A stretch of 64,000 nucleotides of DNA from Azonexus sp. (GTDB lineage: Bacteria; Pseudomonadota; Gammaproteobacteria; Burkholderiales; Rhodocyclaceae). The position numbers were made by a program, and so were the translations under genes. Shown here in pieces: positions 53,248 through 63,879 of this stretch. Every line of letters begins with the position of its first letter. Position 1 is the stretch's first letter. A model generated the notes under the pieces. That model saw only the letters and a list, made by a program, of their open reading frames with translations. It was not told the origin of the DNA and made no database searches. Location: assembly GCF_023150235.1 (NCBI RefSeq), contig NZ_JAKLLH010000013.1:34302-98301 (forward strand). The letters run 5' to 3'.

Positions 53248-54624
53248 TCAGCCAAAAAACAGGCGATTCAGGTCGTTGAAAAATGCAAAAGCCATCAGGA
53301 CCAGCAGGACCGAGAGCCCAATTCGCTGCCCGATCTGCATGGCGCGCTCGGAGAGCGGACGCCGCCTGACGACTTCGATCATATGATACATCAAATGCCC
53401 ACCATCCAGCACCGGCAGCGGCAGCAGATTGAGAACGCCGAGGCTGACCGAAACCAGGGCCATGAATTTCAGGTAATAGTCGAGCCCGAGTCGCGCCGAT
53501 TGACCGGCGTAATCGGCGATCGTCACCGGCCCGGAGAGATTCTTGAGCGAGGCTTCGCCGGTCAGCATCTTGCCCATCATCACCAGGCTGAAAACCGATT
53601 TTTCCCAGGTCTCGCCCGCAGCCCGGACCAGGGCTTCCGCCGGCCCATGGCGAACGAAAGTGCGCAGTTCGCGCACCCCACCCGGAGGTTCGGCCACGGC
53701 AACACCGATCTTGCCGACTCGCTGCCCCCGCTCGGAAATTGTCTCGGGCACGAGGTCGACCGTGAATGAGTGTTCACCGCGCAGCAGATCGAGGCGGAGC
53801 TGACGCCCGCCGGCTTCACGCACCATGCCGACGAACTGGTGCCAATATTCCAGCACCTGCCCATCCACCGCCAGCACTTGGTCGCCCGCCTGCAGTCCGG
53901 CACGGGCCGCCGGTCCATCGTCGACAACCCGGCCGATCCGTGCCGGCAGACGCGGCCGGTAGAGATTCAGGCCGAGACGCTCGAAAGGGTCGCCCTCCCA
54001 GCCATGCTCGCCCACCGCCGCCAGGTAGAGGCGGCGTACGGCAATTTCGTGCTGTCCGTTGATGACTTCCAGATCGACACTTTCACGGTCCACCGCCCGA
54101 TTGAGCACAATCCAGCGCAGATCGTCCCAGGTTGCCACCGGCTGAGCATCGACGCTGCGCACTTCCTCGCCGTCCTGTAGCCCGGCCTGGGCCGCTGGCG
54201 TCGCCGGTGGCGGCGGGCCGAGCACCGGCAGCAATTCGTTGCTGCCAAGCATGAATACCAGCCAGTAAAGCAGCAGGGCGGCAAGAAAATTGGCCAGCGG
54301 GCCGGCGGCAACGATCAGGCTGCGCCTGGCGACCGACTGGCGGTTGAAGGCTCGCCCCTGCTCACCGACGGCCACCGCTTCCTCGCGTTCGTCGAGCATC
54401 TTGACGTAACCGCCGAGTGGAATCAGGCTCAGCGCCCATTCCGTGGCATCCCGCCCCAGGCGCCGCTGCCAGATCACCGGACCGAAGCCGAGGGAAAAAC
54501 GCAGGACGCGCACACCGCAAAAGCGCGCGGCAAGGTAATGCCCGAATTCGTGCACGAAGACCAGCACGCCGATGACGACTGCAAAAGCGAGAAGGTAGAA
54601 AAGCGGTGAACTCAGCGTGTGCAT
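53248..54624 (-). CDS. rseP: Site-2 intramembrane zinc protease RseP
   Basis: 458 residues with four membrane helices, the zinc motif [11 protein letters not shown] (His25, Glu26, His29), two periplasmic PDZ domains and the C-terminal [14 protein letters not shown] with the third ligand. It cleaves anti-sigma factors in the envelope stress response. It overlaps dxr by 13 nt. Confidence 0.95.
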   Translation of the reverse strand: MHTLSSPLFYLLAFAVVIGVLVFVHEFGHYLAARFCGVRVLRFSLGFGPVIWQRRLGRDATEWALSLIPLGGYVKMLDEREEAVAVGEQGRAFNRQSVARRSLIVAAGPLANFLAALLLYWLVFMLGSNELLPVLGPPPPATPAAQAGLQDGEEVRSVDAQPVATWDDLRWIVLNRAVDRESVDLEVINGQHEIAVRRLYLAAVGEHGWEGDPFERLGLNLYRPRLPARIGRVVDDGPAARAGLQAGDQVLAVDGQVLEYWHQFVGMVREAGGRQLRLDLLRGEHSFTVDLVPETISERGQRVGKIGVAVAEPPGGVRELRTFVRHGPAEALVRAAGETWEKSVFSLVMMGKMLTGEASLKNLSGPVTIADYAGQSARLGLDYYLKFMALVSVSLGVLNLLPLPVLDGGHLMYHMIEVVRRRPLSERAMQIGQRIGLSVLLVLMAFAFFNDLNRLFFG

Positions 54625-55802
54625 CGAGCGCGCAACAAACGAAGGGCCAGTTCGCGGGCCTGGGCATCGGCGGCGACGACGTCGTCCAGGCTCCCTTCGG
54701 GGCCGGCCGGCAAGCCGTCCAGCACGGCTTCGTTGAGTGCCGCGATCTCTGTAAACGCCAGTTCGCCGGCAAGAAAAGCGGCAACAGCGAGTTCATTGGC
54801 GGCATTGAGAATGGCCGGCGCCGTCCCTCCCGCCGCCAGTACGTCGTAAGCCAGTCGCAGGCAGCGGAAGCGCTCGAAATCCGGGGGAAAGAAATCCAGG
54901 CGCCCGATCTTGAACAAGTCCAGCGGCGCCACGCCGGCGGCAATGCGCTCCGGCCAGGCCAGGGCATAAGCAATCGGTGTGCGCATGTCGGGACAGCCCA
55001 GTTGCGCCAGGACCGAACCGTCGACGTATTGAACCGCCGAATGAACCACGCTCTGGGGATGGACAACTACTTGGATCATCTCCGGCGGGGCATCGAACAG
55101 CCAGCGCGCCTCAATCACTTCCAGCCCCTTGTTCATCATGGTTGCCGAATCGACCGAAATCTTGCGCCCCATCACCCAGTTCGGGTGAGCACAAGCTTGC
55201 TCGGGTGTCACGGTCGACAGCTCGGAAAGGGGTTTTTCGCGAAATGGCCCGCCGGAGGCTGTGAGCAAGATCCTGTCGACACCGCAGGCAGCGAGGCCAC
55301 GGGAAAAATCTGCCGGTAGCGCCTGGAAGATGGCGTTGTGTTCGCTGTCCACGGGCAGCAGCGTCGCTCCATGAACTTGCACGGCATGCATGAACAGCTC
55401 GCCGGCCATGACCAGCACTTCCTTGTTGGCGAGCAGCACGCGCTTGCCCGCACGAGCGGCGGCCAGCGTCGGCGCCAGACCGGCGGCACCGACAATCGCC
55501 GCCATTACCGCATCGACCTCGGGCAGGCTGGCCATGTCGACCAGTGCCTCCACACCGTGACGGACTTCGGTGGGCAAATCCGCCTCGCGGCAAAGTGCCT
55601 GCAGATCGGCGGCAGCGGTGGCCTCGCCGAGGACGGCAAACCGTGGGCGGAATTCGCGACACTGCGCGAATAAAGCGTCGACCTGGCGATGCGCGCAGAG
55701 GGCAAATACCCGGTAACGCTGCGGATGACGACGGACGACATCCAGCGTGCTGAGGCCGATCGAGCCGGTCGAACCGAGAACGGTAAGCTGAAGTGGGCTC
55801 AT
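54612..55802 (-). CDS. dxr: 1-deoxy-D-xylulose 5-phosphate reductoisomerase
   Basis: 396 residues of the non-mevalonate isoprenoid pathway. The NADPH-binding motif is [21 protein letters not shown] and SEHNAIFQ form the substrate and metal site, and [22 protein letters not shown] is represented by its core [15 protein letters not shown]. It overlaps cdsA by 4 nt and rseP by 13 nt. Confidence 0.96.
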   Translation of the reverse strand: MSPLQLTVLGSTGSIGLSTLDVVRRHPQRYRVFALCAHRQVDALFAQCREFRPRFAVLGEATAAADLQALCREADLPTEVRHGVEALVDMASLPEVDAVMAAIVGAAGLAPTLAAARAGKRVLLANKEVLVMAGELFMHAVQVHGATLLPVDSEHNAIFQALPADFSRGLAACGVDRILLTASGGPFREKPLSELSTVTPEQACAHPNWVMGRKISVDSATMMNKGLEVIEARWLFDAPPEMIQVVVHPQSVVHSAVQYVDGSVLAQLGCPDMRTPIAYALAWPERIAAGVAPLDLFKIGRLDFFPPDFERFRCLRLAYDVLAAGGTAPAILNAANELAVAAFLAGELAFTEIAALNEAVLDGLPAGPEGSLDDVVAADAQARELALRLLRARCTR

Positions 55803-56632
55803 GGGGAGGTATGAATGAAGAGCAGCCAGAACAATGCCGCCAGGGGCAAGGTCGAGGTCAGGCTGTCGATGCGGTCAAGCACGCCGCCATGTCCAGGCAG
55901 GATGTTGCTGCTGTCCTTGATCCCGGCCAGGCGCTTGAGCATCGACTCGACAAGATCGCCGACAATGCTGACCGCCGTCACCGCCAGCAGGAGCAAGGCC
56001 CAGGCCGGAGCCGGCAAGAGTTCGACGCCGACGAGCGCCGGCACGGCAAAACCGTAAGCCAGGACGCCGCATACGGCGCCGACGGCCCCCTCCCAGGTCT
56101 TGCCCGGGCTGATGTTTGGCGCCAGTTTGTGCTTGCCGAAGGTCCGCCCGGCAAAATAGGCGGCGATATCGGCCACCCAGACGACCGCCAGCACTGCCAG
56201 CAGCACTCCCGGCCCGAGGGCGCGCAGTTGTACCATCGCCAGCCAGGTGGGAAACAGGAGAATGGCTCCGACCAGCAAGCCACTCCCGCCGCGCAGACGC
56301 CACTTGGCACGCAGCCAGAACGGAACGAGCAGACTCCAGAAGGCCGCCGAAAGCAGGTAGGCCAGCCAGACCCAGGGGGCGGAGGGAGCGAAGCCCCCCA
56401 CGCCGAGCGCCAGCGGATCGAACAGGGAAAGGGCGGCGCAAACCAGGGCCACCACTCCGCCCAGCCACAGGCGCGCGCCGGAGTGCCAGGCCAGCAGCCC
56501 GCCCCATTCCCAAGCGGCGATTCCGACGACCGCCGCCATCAGCAGCGCCCAGCCGGATTGCGGCAGAAGAAAGAGCGACGGCAGGAGCAGGGCCAACAGG
56601 ACCAGGGCGGTGATTACCCGCGCCTTAAGCAT
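55799..56632 (-). CDS. cdsA: Phosphatidate cytidylyltransferase
   Basis: 277 residues with about eight membrane helices and the CDS signature SxxKRxxxxKDxxxxxPGHGGxLDRxD, seen here as [13 protein letters not shown] followed by [12 protein letters not shown]. It makes CDP-diacylglycerol for phospholipid synthesis. ATG 56632 overlaps the uppS stop by 8 nt. Confidence 0.94.
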   Translation of the reverse strand: MLKARVITALVLLALLLPSLFLLPQSGWALLMAAVVGIAAWEWGGLLAWHSGARLWLGGVVALVCAALSLFDPLALGVGGFAPSAPWVWLAYLLSAAFWSLLVPFWLRAKWRLRGGSGLLVGAILLFPTWLAMVQLRALGPGVLLAVLAVVWVADIAAYFAGRTFGKHKLAPNISPGKTWEGAVGAVCGVLAYGFAVPALVGVELLPAPAWALLLLAVTAVSIVGDLVESMLKRLAGIKDSSNILPGHGGVLDRIDSLTSTLPLAALFWLLFIHTSP

Positions 56633-57386
56633 CGGAAGTCCCCTGAAGTTGTTCGCTGGTTCGTCCGAAGCGGCGTTCGCGAGTCTGATAGGAGGCAATG
56701 GCCCGATCGAATTCCGCGGTATCGAAATCCGGCCACAGGGTGGAGGTGAAATAAAGTTCGCTGTAGGCCAGTTGCCAGAGCAGGAAATTGCTGATGCGCT
56801 GCTCGCCGCCGGTACGAATGAAGAGATCGGGCTCCGGGGCGAAAGCCATCGCCAGCCAGGGTTCGAGATCCGACTCTCGCCAATCGCCCCGCTTTTCCGG
56901 ATTGGTCGCCAGCATGCGATTGGTGGCCTGCATGATGTCCCAGCGCCCCCCGTAATTGGCGGCAATGGTCAGGTTGAGACGCTGATTGGCGGCAGTACCA
57001 GTCTCGGCATCGCGTATCAGTTGCTGCAGGCGAGGCTCGAAGCGGGAGAGATCGCCGACGATACGCAAACGCACGCCGTTGCGATCAAGCTTTGCCACTT
57101 CCTGCTCGAGCGCCTTGACGAACAACTGCATCAGTAGCGTGACTTCTTCCTGCGGTCGACGCCAGTTTTCCGAAGAAAAGGCGAACAGGGTCAAGTAGGA
57201 GATACCGCGCTCGAGGCAGGCACGAACCATCTCGCGTACCAGCTCGACCCCCTTGACATGCCCGGCGACGCGCGGCAGGAAGCGCTTCCTGGCCCAGCGG
57301 CCATTGCCGTCCATGATGACTGCGACGTGAGCAGGAACGGCCGCAACGACCGGCACCTGGCGGGTGGAACTGGAAAACAGACCCAT
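56625..57386 (-). CDS. uppS: Undecaprenyl diphosphate synthase
   Basis: 253 residues, cis-prenyltransferase fold. The catalytic block is [13 protein letters not shown], with [11 protein letters not shown] and [24 protein letters not shown] (core [15 protein letters not shown]). It makes the lipid carrier for cell-wall and O-antigen units. It lies 41 nt after frr. Confidence 0.96.
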   Translation of the reverse strand: MGLFSSSTRQVPVVAAVPAHVAVIMDGNGRWARKRFLPRVAGHVKGVELVREMVRACLERGISYLTLFAFSSENWRRPQEEVTLLMQLFVKALEQEVAKLDRNGVRLRIVGDLSRFEPRLQQLIRDAETGTAANQRLNLTIAANYGGRWDIMQATNRMLATNPEKRGDWRESDLEPWLAMAFAPEPDLFIRTGGEQRISNFLLWQLAYSELYFTSTLWPDFDTAEFDRAIASYQTRERRFGRTSEQLQGTSDA

Positions 57387-57427
57387 GCGGCGAAAGAACC
57401 GGTCGCGATCGAGCGGGATTTACAGGC

Positions 57428-57985
57428 TCAAACCTGCATCAGCTCGGCCTCTTTCGTGGCGAGCATCTTGTCGATTTCAGCGATGTGCTTGTCGGTCATC
57501 TTTTGCACCTCGTCCTGGGCGCGACGCTCGTCATCCTCGGGAATTTCGCCCTTCTTCAGCGCGTCCTTGAGATGGTTGTTGGCATCGCGACGCAGGTTGC
57601 GGATCGCCACCTTGGCGCCCTCGCCTTCCTGCTTGACGACCTTGGTCAGATCGCGGCGGCGTTCCTCGGTCAGCATCGGCATCGGAACGCGGATCAACTC
57701 GCCCTGGGCGGCCGGGTTGAGGCCGAGATCGGAGTCGCGAATCGCTTTTTCGACCTTGCCGACCATGTTCTTTTCCCAGGGCTGGACGCCGAGGGTGCGG
57801 GAATCGACCAGGGTCACGTTGGCCACCTGGTTAACCGGTACCGGCGAGCCGTAGTAATCGACCATCACATGATCGAGCAAGCCGGTGTGGGCACGACCGG
57901 TACGAACCTTCTGAAGATCGTTCTTCAACGCCTCCAGCGTCTTGTCCATCTTGGTTTCGGTAGTTTTTTTGAGTTCGGCAATCAT
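57428..57985 (-). CDS. frr: Ribosome recycling factor
   Basis: 185 residues, the standard length. Three-helix body with [20 protein letters not shown] and RNLRRDAN segments. It splits post-termination ribosomes with EF-G. ATG 57985 is chosen for the [10 protein letters not shown] start and the GGGAGAGA ribosome site. It starts 11 nt after pyrH. Confidence 0.96.
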   Translation of the reverse strand: MIAELKKTTETKMDKTLEALKNDLQKVRTGRAHTGLLDHVMVDYYGSPVPVNQVANVTLVDSRTLGVQPWEKNMVGKVEKAIRDSDLGLNPAAQGELIRVPMPMLTEERRRDLTKVVKQEGEGAKVAIRNLRRDANNHLKDALKKGEIPEDDERRAQDEVQKMTDKHIAEIDKMLATKEAELMQV

Positions 57986-57996
57986 CTGTCTCTCCC

Positions 57997-58713
57997 TCAG
58001 CAATAGACCAGCGTACCTTCGTCTTCGCCGCACACCACGCGCTTCAGCGCGCCGGCCTTGAAGATCGAGAAGACGTTGATCGGCAATTTCTGGTCGCGGC
58101 ACAACGCAAAAGCAGTTGCATCCATGACCGCAAGATTCTTGGAGATCGCTTCGTTGAAGCTGATCTTGTCGAAACGGGTCGCCGCCGGATCCTTTTTCGG
58201 ATCAGCCGTGTAGATACCGTCGACCTTGGTCGCCTTGAGCACGATTTCGGCGCCGATTTCCGAACCGCGCAGCGCTGCGGCAGTATCGGTGGTGAAGAAG
58301 GGGTTGCCGGTACCGGCACCGAAGATCACGATCTTGCCTTCTTCGAGGTAACGAATGGCCTTGCCGCGAATATAGGGCTCAACCACCTGTTCGATATTCA
58401 GCGCCGACTGGACGCGCGCGTTCAGTCCGTTCTGGCGCATGGCGTCGGACAGCGCCATGGCATTCATCACCGTAGCCAGCATGCCCATGTAATCGGCCGT
58501 GGCGCGATCCATCCCGGTGGCCGTACCGGCCATACCGCGGAAAATGTTGCCACCACCGATCACGACACCGATTTCCACCCCCAGGTCGGCCACTGCCTTG
58601 ATCTCGCCGCAGATTTCCGAAATCACTTTCGGATTAATGCCATAAGCATCGTTGCCCATCAGGGCCTCGCCGGAGAGCTTGAGGAGAATGCGCTTGTACT
58701 TGGGAGTGGTCAT
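57997..58713 (-). CDS. pyrH: Uridylate kinase PyrH
   Basis: 238 residues of the amino-acid-kinase fold: [41 protein letters not shown] and [14 protein letters not shown]. It phosphorylates UMP and sits between tsf and frr as usual, 16 nt after tsf. Confidence 0.96.
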   Translation of the reverse strand: MTTPKYKRILLKLSGEALMGNDAYGINPKVISEICGEIKAVADLGVEIGVVIGGGNIFRGMAGTATGMDRATADYMGMLATVMNAMALSDAMRQNGLNARVQSALNIEQVVEPYIRGKAIRYLEEGKIVIFGAGTGNPFFTTDTAAALRGSEIGAEIVLKATKVDGIYTADPKKDPAATRFDKISFNEAISKNLAVMDATAFALCRDQKLPINVFSIFKAGALKRVVCGEDEGTLVYC

Positions 58714-58729
58714 CGGTCTTCCTTGTCAG

Positions 58730-59629
58730 TTACTTCTTGGCGGCAGCGGCAGCAGCCTGGGCGGCAACTTCGGCAGCGAAGTCGTCAACCTTCTTCTCGA
58801 TGCCTTCGCCGACGACGAAGAGGGTAAAGGCAGCAACGGAAGCTCCCTTGGCCTTGAGCAGTTGCTCGATGGTCTGCTTGCCGTCTTCAGCCTTGACGAA
58901 GACCTGGCCGAGCAGGGTCACGTCCTTCAGGTATTTCTGCACCGTACCTTCGGCGATCTTTTCCAGCATCGCTTCCGGCTTGCCGGCTTCGCGAGCCTTT
59001 TCGATAGCCACGCGACGCTCGATTTCGAGCAATTCGGCGGAAACGCCGGAGGCATCCAGGGACTTCGGCTTCGATGCAGCAATGTGCATCGCGAGGTCTT
59101 TACCCAGCTGCTCGTCGCCCCCCACCAGATCAACCACGACACCCACCTTGGCACCGCCATGGATGTAGGAAAGCAGCTTGCCAGCGGCCTCGAAACGCAC
59201 GAAGCGGCGGATGCTCATGTTTTCGCCGATCTTGCCGACCAAAGCGGTACGAGTCGATTCAACAGTACCCTCGCCCATCGGCAGCGCCGACAGCGCAGCC
59301 ACGTCGGCCGGGTTGTTGGCCGTGACCAGAGCGGCACAGCCGTTGGCCAGTGCGATGAAGTCGTCGTTCTTGGCAACGAAGTCGGTTTCGCTGTTAACTT
59401 CGATGATCGCACCGGTCTTGCCATCGGCAGCGATGCTAATGGCGACGATGCCTTCAGCGGCAACGCGGGCGGCAGCCTTGGTCGCCTTGTTGCCCAGCTT
59501 GACGCGAAGGATCTCTTCGGCCTTGGCCATGTCGCCGTCGGCTTCGGTCAGCGCCTTCTTGCATTCCATCATCGGTGCGTCGGTCTTGCCGCGCAGTTCT
59601 GCAACCATGCTTGCGGTAATAGCCGCCAT
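58730..59629 (-). CDS. tsf: Elongation factor Ts
   Basis: 299 residues. The N-terminal UBA-like [22 protein letters not shown] (core [17 protein letters not shown]) and the EF-Tu contact [10 protein letters not shown] are clear. It exchanges nucleotide on EF-Tu. CAGGAGATCAAGTT precedes ATG 59629. A hairpin lies between rpsB and tsf. Confidence 0.97.
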   Translation of the reverse strand: MAAITASMVAELRGKTDAPMMECKKALTEADGDMAKAEEILRVKLGNKATKAAARVAAEGIVAISIAADGKTGAIIEVNSETDFVAKNDDFIALANGCAALVTANNPADVAALSALPMGEGTVESTRTALVGKIGENMSIRRFVRFEAAGKLLSYIHGGAKVGVVVDLVGGDEQLGKDLAMHIAASKPKSLDASGVSAELLEIERRVAIEKAREAGKPEAMLEKIAEGTVQKYLKDVTLLGQVFVKAEDGKQTIEQLLKAKGASVAAFTLFVVGEGIEKKVDDFAAEVAAQAAAAAAKK

Positions 59630-59650
59630 AACTTGATCTCCTGAATTTGT

Positions 59651-59678
59651 AAGAAAGGCGGAACCCGAAGGTTCCGCC
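59651..59678 (-). terminator. UUCG hairpin attenuator between rpsB and tsf
   Basis: In the transcript GGCGGAACC-TTCG-GGTTCCGCC is followed by TTTCTT: a 9-bp stem with the very stable UUCG loop and a short T run, 30 nt after the rpsB stop. It could partly end transcription to set the S2 to EF-Ts ratio. Confidence 0.8.
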
Positions 59679-59708
59679 AGCAACATCTTTGATACGGAAG
59701 AGGATGCC

Positions 59709-60455
59709 TTACTCGGCAGCGGCTTCCTGAACCTCGACGAACTCGTCGTCGCCGGCGGCAACGATTTCCTGGATGGACAGGGTACGACCTTCGAGGATGG
59801 CGTCGGCAACACCGCGGGCGTAGAGCTGGATCGCGCGGGAAGAGTCGTCGTTACCCGGAATGACGTAATCGACGCCTTCCGGAGAGTGATTGGTATCGAC
59901 CACGCCGATCACCGGGATACCCAGCTTGGCGGCTTCGGTAATGGCAATCTTGTGGTAGCCGACGTCGACCACGAAAATGGCGTCCGGCAGGCCGCCCATT
60001 TCCTTGATGCCGCCGATGGACTTCTGCAGCTTCTCCTGCTCGCGACGGAAATCGAGGGCTTCCTTCTTGGACATGCGCTCGAGGTCGCCGGCTTCGGCGG
60101 CCAGCTCCATGTCCTTCAGGCGCTTGATCGAGGTCTTGACGGTCTTGAAGTTGGTCAGCATGCCGCCCAGCCAGCGCTGGTCAACGTACGGCGCACCGGC
60201 GCGGGCTGCCTCTTCGGCGATGATTTCGCGGGCCTGACGCTTGGTGCCGACGAAGAGGATATTGCCGCGATTGCCGGCCAGCTTCTTGACGAAATCCATC
60301 GCCTCGTTGTACTTGACCAGGGTCTTTTCGAGGTTGACGATGTGAATCTTGTTGCGGGCACCGAAGATGTACGGGGCCATCTTGGGACACCAGAAACGGG
60401 TCTGGTGGCCGAAGTGGACACCGGCTTCCAGCATTTCGCGCATGGTAACGGACAT
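59709..60455 (-). CDS. rpsB: Small ribosomal subunit protein S2
   Basis: 248 residues. [22 protein letters not shown] and IHIVNLEKT are family marks (core HFGHQTRFW), with FVGTKRQAR and a C-terminal acidic tail. CAGGAG is 6 nt before the ATG. It heads the rpsB-tsf-pyrH-frr run. No map gene lies upstream, unlike many Proteobacteria. Confidence 0.97.
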   Translation of the reverse strand: MSVTMREMLEAGVHFGHQTRFWCPKMAPYIFGARNKIHIVNLEKTLVKYNEAMDFVKKLAGNRGNILFVGTKRQAREIIAEEAARAGAPYVDQRWLGGMLTNFKTVKTSIKRLKDMELAAEAGDLERMSKKEALDFRREQEKLQKSIGGIKEMGGLPDAIFVVDVGYHKIAITEAAKLGIPVIGVVDTNHSPEGVDYVIPGNDDSSRAIQLYARGVADAILEGRTLSIQEIVAAGDDEFVEVQEAAAE

Positions 60456-60484
60456 TTGAAACTCCTGATAAGGGTTGAACCGCC

Positions 60485-60541
60485 ACCCGCCGTCATCGTT
60501 GCCACCCCGACGGGGAGCGGCAACACCCTTAACTGGCGGGT
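60485..60541 (-). promoter_or_regulatory. Structured leader of rpsB
   Basis: ACCCGCC pairs with GGCGGGT as an outer stem, enclosing GTTGCC/GGCAAC and CCCC/GGGG inner pairings, about 30-86 nt upstream of the rpsB ATG. S2 is known to regulate its own leader in other Proteobacteria. Whether this structure plays that part is inference. Confidence 0.45.
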
Positions 60542-60808
60542 GTGAGGATTTGACGGACCGCAGCGTGCGGACCGCCTTTTCCCGACGCCCTGCGCCGGAA
60601 AAACCCGCTGATTATAGCAGCCCGCCCCCCTTGCCGGAAGCCCCGGACAAGGATCGATCAGTAGCGTGAGCAGAGCCCGTGAACGACTTGGGTACGCCTG
60701 AGCAAGGCGCGAAGCGCGGTCATGGCTCGGGCCATGGCAAGCATTTGCAAGGCCGAGCGGGCTCGCCTGGGCGCGGGAAGCGGGTGCAAACCAATATTTC
60801 ACAGGCTC
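60542..60808. other. Gap between rpsB leader and the antiporter gene
   Basis: Holds the likely rpsB promoter region near 60600 and no convincing gene. A minus-strand frame through 60802-60650 is open but shows no family features. Confidence 0.5.
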
Positions 60809-62563
60809 TCAGTCGTGCTGGAAGTGGGAAGTTTCATTGACCGGGCATTTGAGACCCACGCTGGCGATTTCGCCCTCCCCGTTCATTTCGCGCACCACGC
60901 AGATAAAACCGCCGATCTGCACACGATCCCCCACTACCGCCGGGCGGCCAAGGCGAGCTTGCAGCACCGCAGCAACCGACAAACCGGCTTCGTCTTCGAG
61001 CAGGGTGAAGCCGTAGGCGCTGGCCAGGTCGCTGGCCAGGCACTCCGGTGAAACCGCAAATTCGCCGAAGTAGCGGTTGGTTCGGGCAATATCCAGTCGG
61101 GCATTGCCGAACAAGCGCGCCAGCGGCTCGGCGGCCTCCTGCGGGGCAAGGAACCAGACCGCATCGTCCTCGCGCAAGCGAAAGTGATCTACCTGCGGCA
61201 GCAGACGCTCCCGGCGGACCACGGCAATACAACGCACCTCGCCAACGGCACAGTCGGCGACCACCTCGTCCGGATGACGCCCCGCCGCGGCCGAGCCGGC
61301 ACAGACGCGATACTCGAACATCGGCAGGGCGGCCTCCTTGCCGACCCAGACCTCCCGGCGGTCGCAAGGCTCGTCGCGAGGCGGGAGTTCAACCTTGAGC
61401 AAGCGAGCGGCGGCGGGAATTGTGGCCCCCTGAACCAGCAGCGACAGAAGAACCACCGAAAAGGCAACATCGAACAGCAGCTGTGAATCAGGCACCCCCA
61501 TCACTACCGGAACGATGGCCAGCACGACGGGAACGGCGCCGCGCAAGCCGACCCAACTGACGAAGGCAATCTCGTTGGCAGCATAGCGAAAGGGCCAGAG
61601 GCCGAGCATAACCGCCAGCGGGCGCGCCACCAGCATCAGGAAGAGCGCCATGGCCAGCGCCTCCCAGCCATGGCCGGCAAGATGGGAAGGCGTGACCAGC
61701 AATCCGAGCACGACGAACATGCCGGCCTGCGCCAGCCAGGCCAGACCATCCATGACGCGCAGCACATGTTCTGTAGCCCGTGTACGGCGATTGCCGATGA
61801 TAACGCCCGCAATGTAGACGGCAAGCAGGCCACTGCCATTGAGCAGGCTGGTCAAACCAACGATCAGCAAGCCGCCGGAAAGAATGAGCAAGGCATAAAG
61901 CCCCTCGGCAAGATTGAGCCGATGCAGCAGGCGGGTAAGTATCTTGCCGCCGGCGAGACCAAAGACCACCCCCAGCCCCGCCTGCTTCAGCAGCATCACG
62001 GCAAAGGCAAGGAAACCGGCTTGCGCCGGGCGCAACAAAGCTTCAATCATCACCGCCACGAGGAGAATAGCCATCGGGTCGTTGGAGCCGGATTCGATTT
62101 CGAGTGTGCTTTTGACCCGTTCGTTGAGACGTACGCCGCTATTGCGCAGCAAGGCAAAAACCGCGGCGGCATCGGTCGACCCGACAATGGCCGCGAGCAG
62201 CAGCCCGAGGCGCCAATCGACATCGAGCAACCAGGTAGCAAACAGACCAAGCAAGGCAACGCTACCGATCACCCCCCAGGTAGCGAGCACCGCCGCCGGC
62301 TTCAAGGCGACGCGGAAAGTCCGGGTATCGGTACGCAATCCCCCGTCGAGAAGAATGACCGCCAACGCCACCTGGGCAACCAGATTGGCAAGCTGGAAAT
62401 CGTTGAAATGGATACCGCCGGGACCATCCTCCCCGGCCAGCATGCCGACGCCGAGAAAAAGCAGAAGCAGGGGCAGGCCAAGGCGTGCGGACACGGTGCT
62501 GCTCAGCACGCTGATGAACAGCAGAAGCCCGGCCAGCAGGAGCAGCGTATTGACAGTATCCAT
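60809..62563 (-). CDS. CPA1-type K+/H+ antiporter (NhaP2/CvrA-like)
   Basis: 584 residues: about twelve membrane helices with the exchanger motifs GSTDAAAVFALL, ESGSNDPMAILL and FVSWVGLRGAVPVVLA, followed by a cytoplasmic regulatory part (about 400-575) holding a TrkA-C-like domain. It should extrude K+ or Na+ in exchange for H+. It is separated from rpsB by a 353-nt gap. It replaces the map-glnD neighbourhood often found beside rpsB. Confidence 0.9.
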   Translation of the reverse strand: MDTVNTLLLLAGLLLFISVLSSTVSARLGLPLLLLFLGVGMLAGEDGPGGIHFNDFQLANLVAQVALAVILLDGGLRTDTRTFRVALKPAAVLATWGVIGSVALLGLFATWLLDVDWRLGLLLAAIVGSTDAAAVFALLRNSGVRLNERVKSTLEIESGSNDPMAILLVAVMIEALLRPAQAGFLAFAVMLLKQAGLGVVFGLAGGKILTRLLHRLNLAEGLYALLILSGGLLIVGLTSLLNGSGLLAVYIAGVIIGNRRTRATEHVLRVMDGLAWLAQAGMFVVLGLLVTPSHLAGHGWEALAMALFLMLVARPLAVMLGLWPFRYAANEIAFVSWVGLRGAVPVVLAIVPVVMGVPDSQLLFDVAFSVVLLSLLVQGATIPAAARLLKVELPPRDEPCDRREVWVGKEAALPMFEYRVCAGSAAAGRHPDEVVADCAVGEVRCIAVVRRERLLPQVDHFRLREDDAVWFLAPQEAAEPLARLFGNARLDIARTNRYFGEFAVSPECLASDLASAYGFTLLEDEAGLSVAAVLQARLGRPAVVGDRVQIGGFICVVREMNGEGEIASVGLKCPVNETSHFQHD

Positions 62564-62872
62564 CCGATCTTCCGTCCATGAGAGCCCATCGAGGACTCGA
62601 CAAAACCAGCACCGCGAGCAGGCTGACAGTCACCTTTTTTCTTGAAGTCGCCCATGCCGCCCCCGGTTCGCCAGGGGAGGCAAATGGGCAAGGCAGCATT
62701 TTTTGCCTTGACCCGGCTTTCTCGCAGCCACATCTTCACGCCGCCGATTATGCCTGACGCGCCGATATGTGCCGGAAGCGCCAACTCTCATCCGGCGCGA
62801 TCAACGACAGCCTTGGCTGCAATACCCGATGCCTTGATCACGGTCGACCGCGATCGGATCGATTTTTCAAGC
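62564..62872. other. Gap between antiporter and spermidine-synthase-like genes
   Basis: No gene is supported. It contains one copy of the iterated word (62839-62848) within the near-palindrome GATCACGGTCGACCGCGATC, followed by an AT-rich ATCGATTTTTCAAG near the downstream stop. Confidence 0.5.
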
Positions 62873-63742
62873 TCAGTAGCCGCGCTGCGCCTTATGACGG
62901 GCGACGCCCTGTTTCATCGAGCGTTCGATCTCTTCGGCAAAGGCCGGAAAATCGAGCCCGAAGCGGCTGCGCAACTCCTTGGCGAAGCCGTGCAGCCAGC
63001 GCCAGCGCGGGTCGAAGGGGCGGGCCTTGAAGGCGTAGAGGATGTGGTTGCCGTCTTCCGGCACCGAGGTCACGATCACCTGGTCGTCGAAGACTTCCAT
63101 CGCCGTCGCGATCAGCCCGGCGTAGCTCTCGGCGTCGCCGGCCAGGTTGATCACCAGCACGCCGTTGCCGGCGAGCTTGCCGTAGGCGCTATCGAAAAAT
63201 TCGCGGTTGGCCAGCGCCGGTGCAAAGCCGGTCTTGTCGAAGGCATCGACCAGCAGCAGGTCGATGCCTTTTTCGGCCTGCGCCAGGTATTCGGCGCCGT
63301 CGCCGTGCACGATGCTCAGCCGCTCGTCGTCGGGCGGGACCATGAAGGTGTCGCGGAAGGCGATCACGTCGGCGTTGAGCTCGACCGCGACGATCTGGGT
63401 ACCGGGCAGGCGGCGGTGGCAGAACTTGACCAGCGAGCCGCCGCCGAGGCCGATCAGCAGCAGCCGCTTCGGGCGCGGCAGGAAGAGCAGCGCAGCCAGC
63501 ATCTTCTGGGTGTATTTCAGCGCCAGGTCGTAGGGTGTCTTCAGTGACATCTCGCTCTGCATCAGGCGGACGCTGAAGTACAGGTAGCGCGCCTTGCCGT
63601 CGTCGATGACGAAGGGCTTGCCGTAGCTCTCGTCAAGCAGCTGCGCACGTAGTTCACCGGCGCGCGCCCAGGCCGGCTCGTGCAGCAGCACGGTGCCGGT
63701 TTCGATTTCAAAGGGGCTGGGCAGGGTGTAAAGCGTCGACAT
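62873..63742 (-). CDS. Spermidine-synthase-like SAM-fold protein
   Basis: 289 residues of the polyamine-synthase/Rossmann fold: LLLIGLGGGSLVKFCHRRLPG (core GLGGGSLVKFCHRRL), AVELNADVI as acidic ligand, HGDGAEYL and LLLVDAFDKTGFAP in place of the usual catalytic DxxDP. The N-terminal SPFEIETGTVLLHEP domain is present but short. It may be an orphan SpeE-like enzyme or a different aminopropyl or methyl transferase. Confidence 0.8.
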   Translation of the reverse strand: MSTLYTLPSPFEIETGTVLLHEPAWARAGELRAQLLDESYGKPFVIDDGKARYLYFSVRLMQSEMSLKTPYDLALKYTQKMLAALLFLPRPKRLLLIGLGGGSLVKFCHRRLPGTQIVAVELNADVIAFRDTFMVPPDDERLSIVHGDGAEYLAQAEKGIDLLLVDAFDKTGFAPALANREFFDSAYGKLAGNGVLVINLAGDAESYAGLIATAMEVFDDQVIVTSVPEDGNHILYAFKARPFDPRWRWLHGFAKELRSRFGLDFPAFAEEIERSMKQGVARHKAQRGY

Positions 63743-63879
63743 GCGGTGGTGGTCAGGAAAAGAGGGTAACGGCGGGGGCGATCAGTGGATTGGCAACGGG
63801 GGAGCGGTGGCGCGGCGGCACCCATCAACCGGGCAAGGGCAGCGACGGCCAAGCCGATCAGCATAGGGGGCAACTATTA

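Noticed and set aside
60650-60802. Minus-strand frame beside the antiporter gene
   Set aside because: Composition-driven and overlaps the rpsB promoter region. No motif.
62642-63547. Plus-strand open frame opposite the spermidine-synthase-like gene
   Set aside because: Low-complexity composition and no motif. The minus-strand gene has a clear SAM fold.
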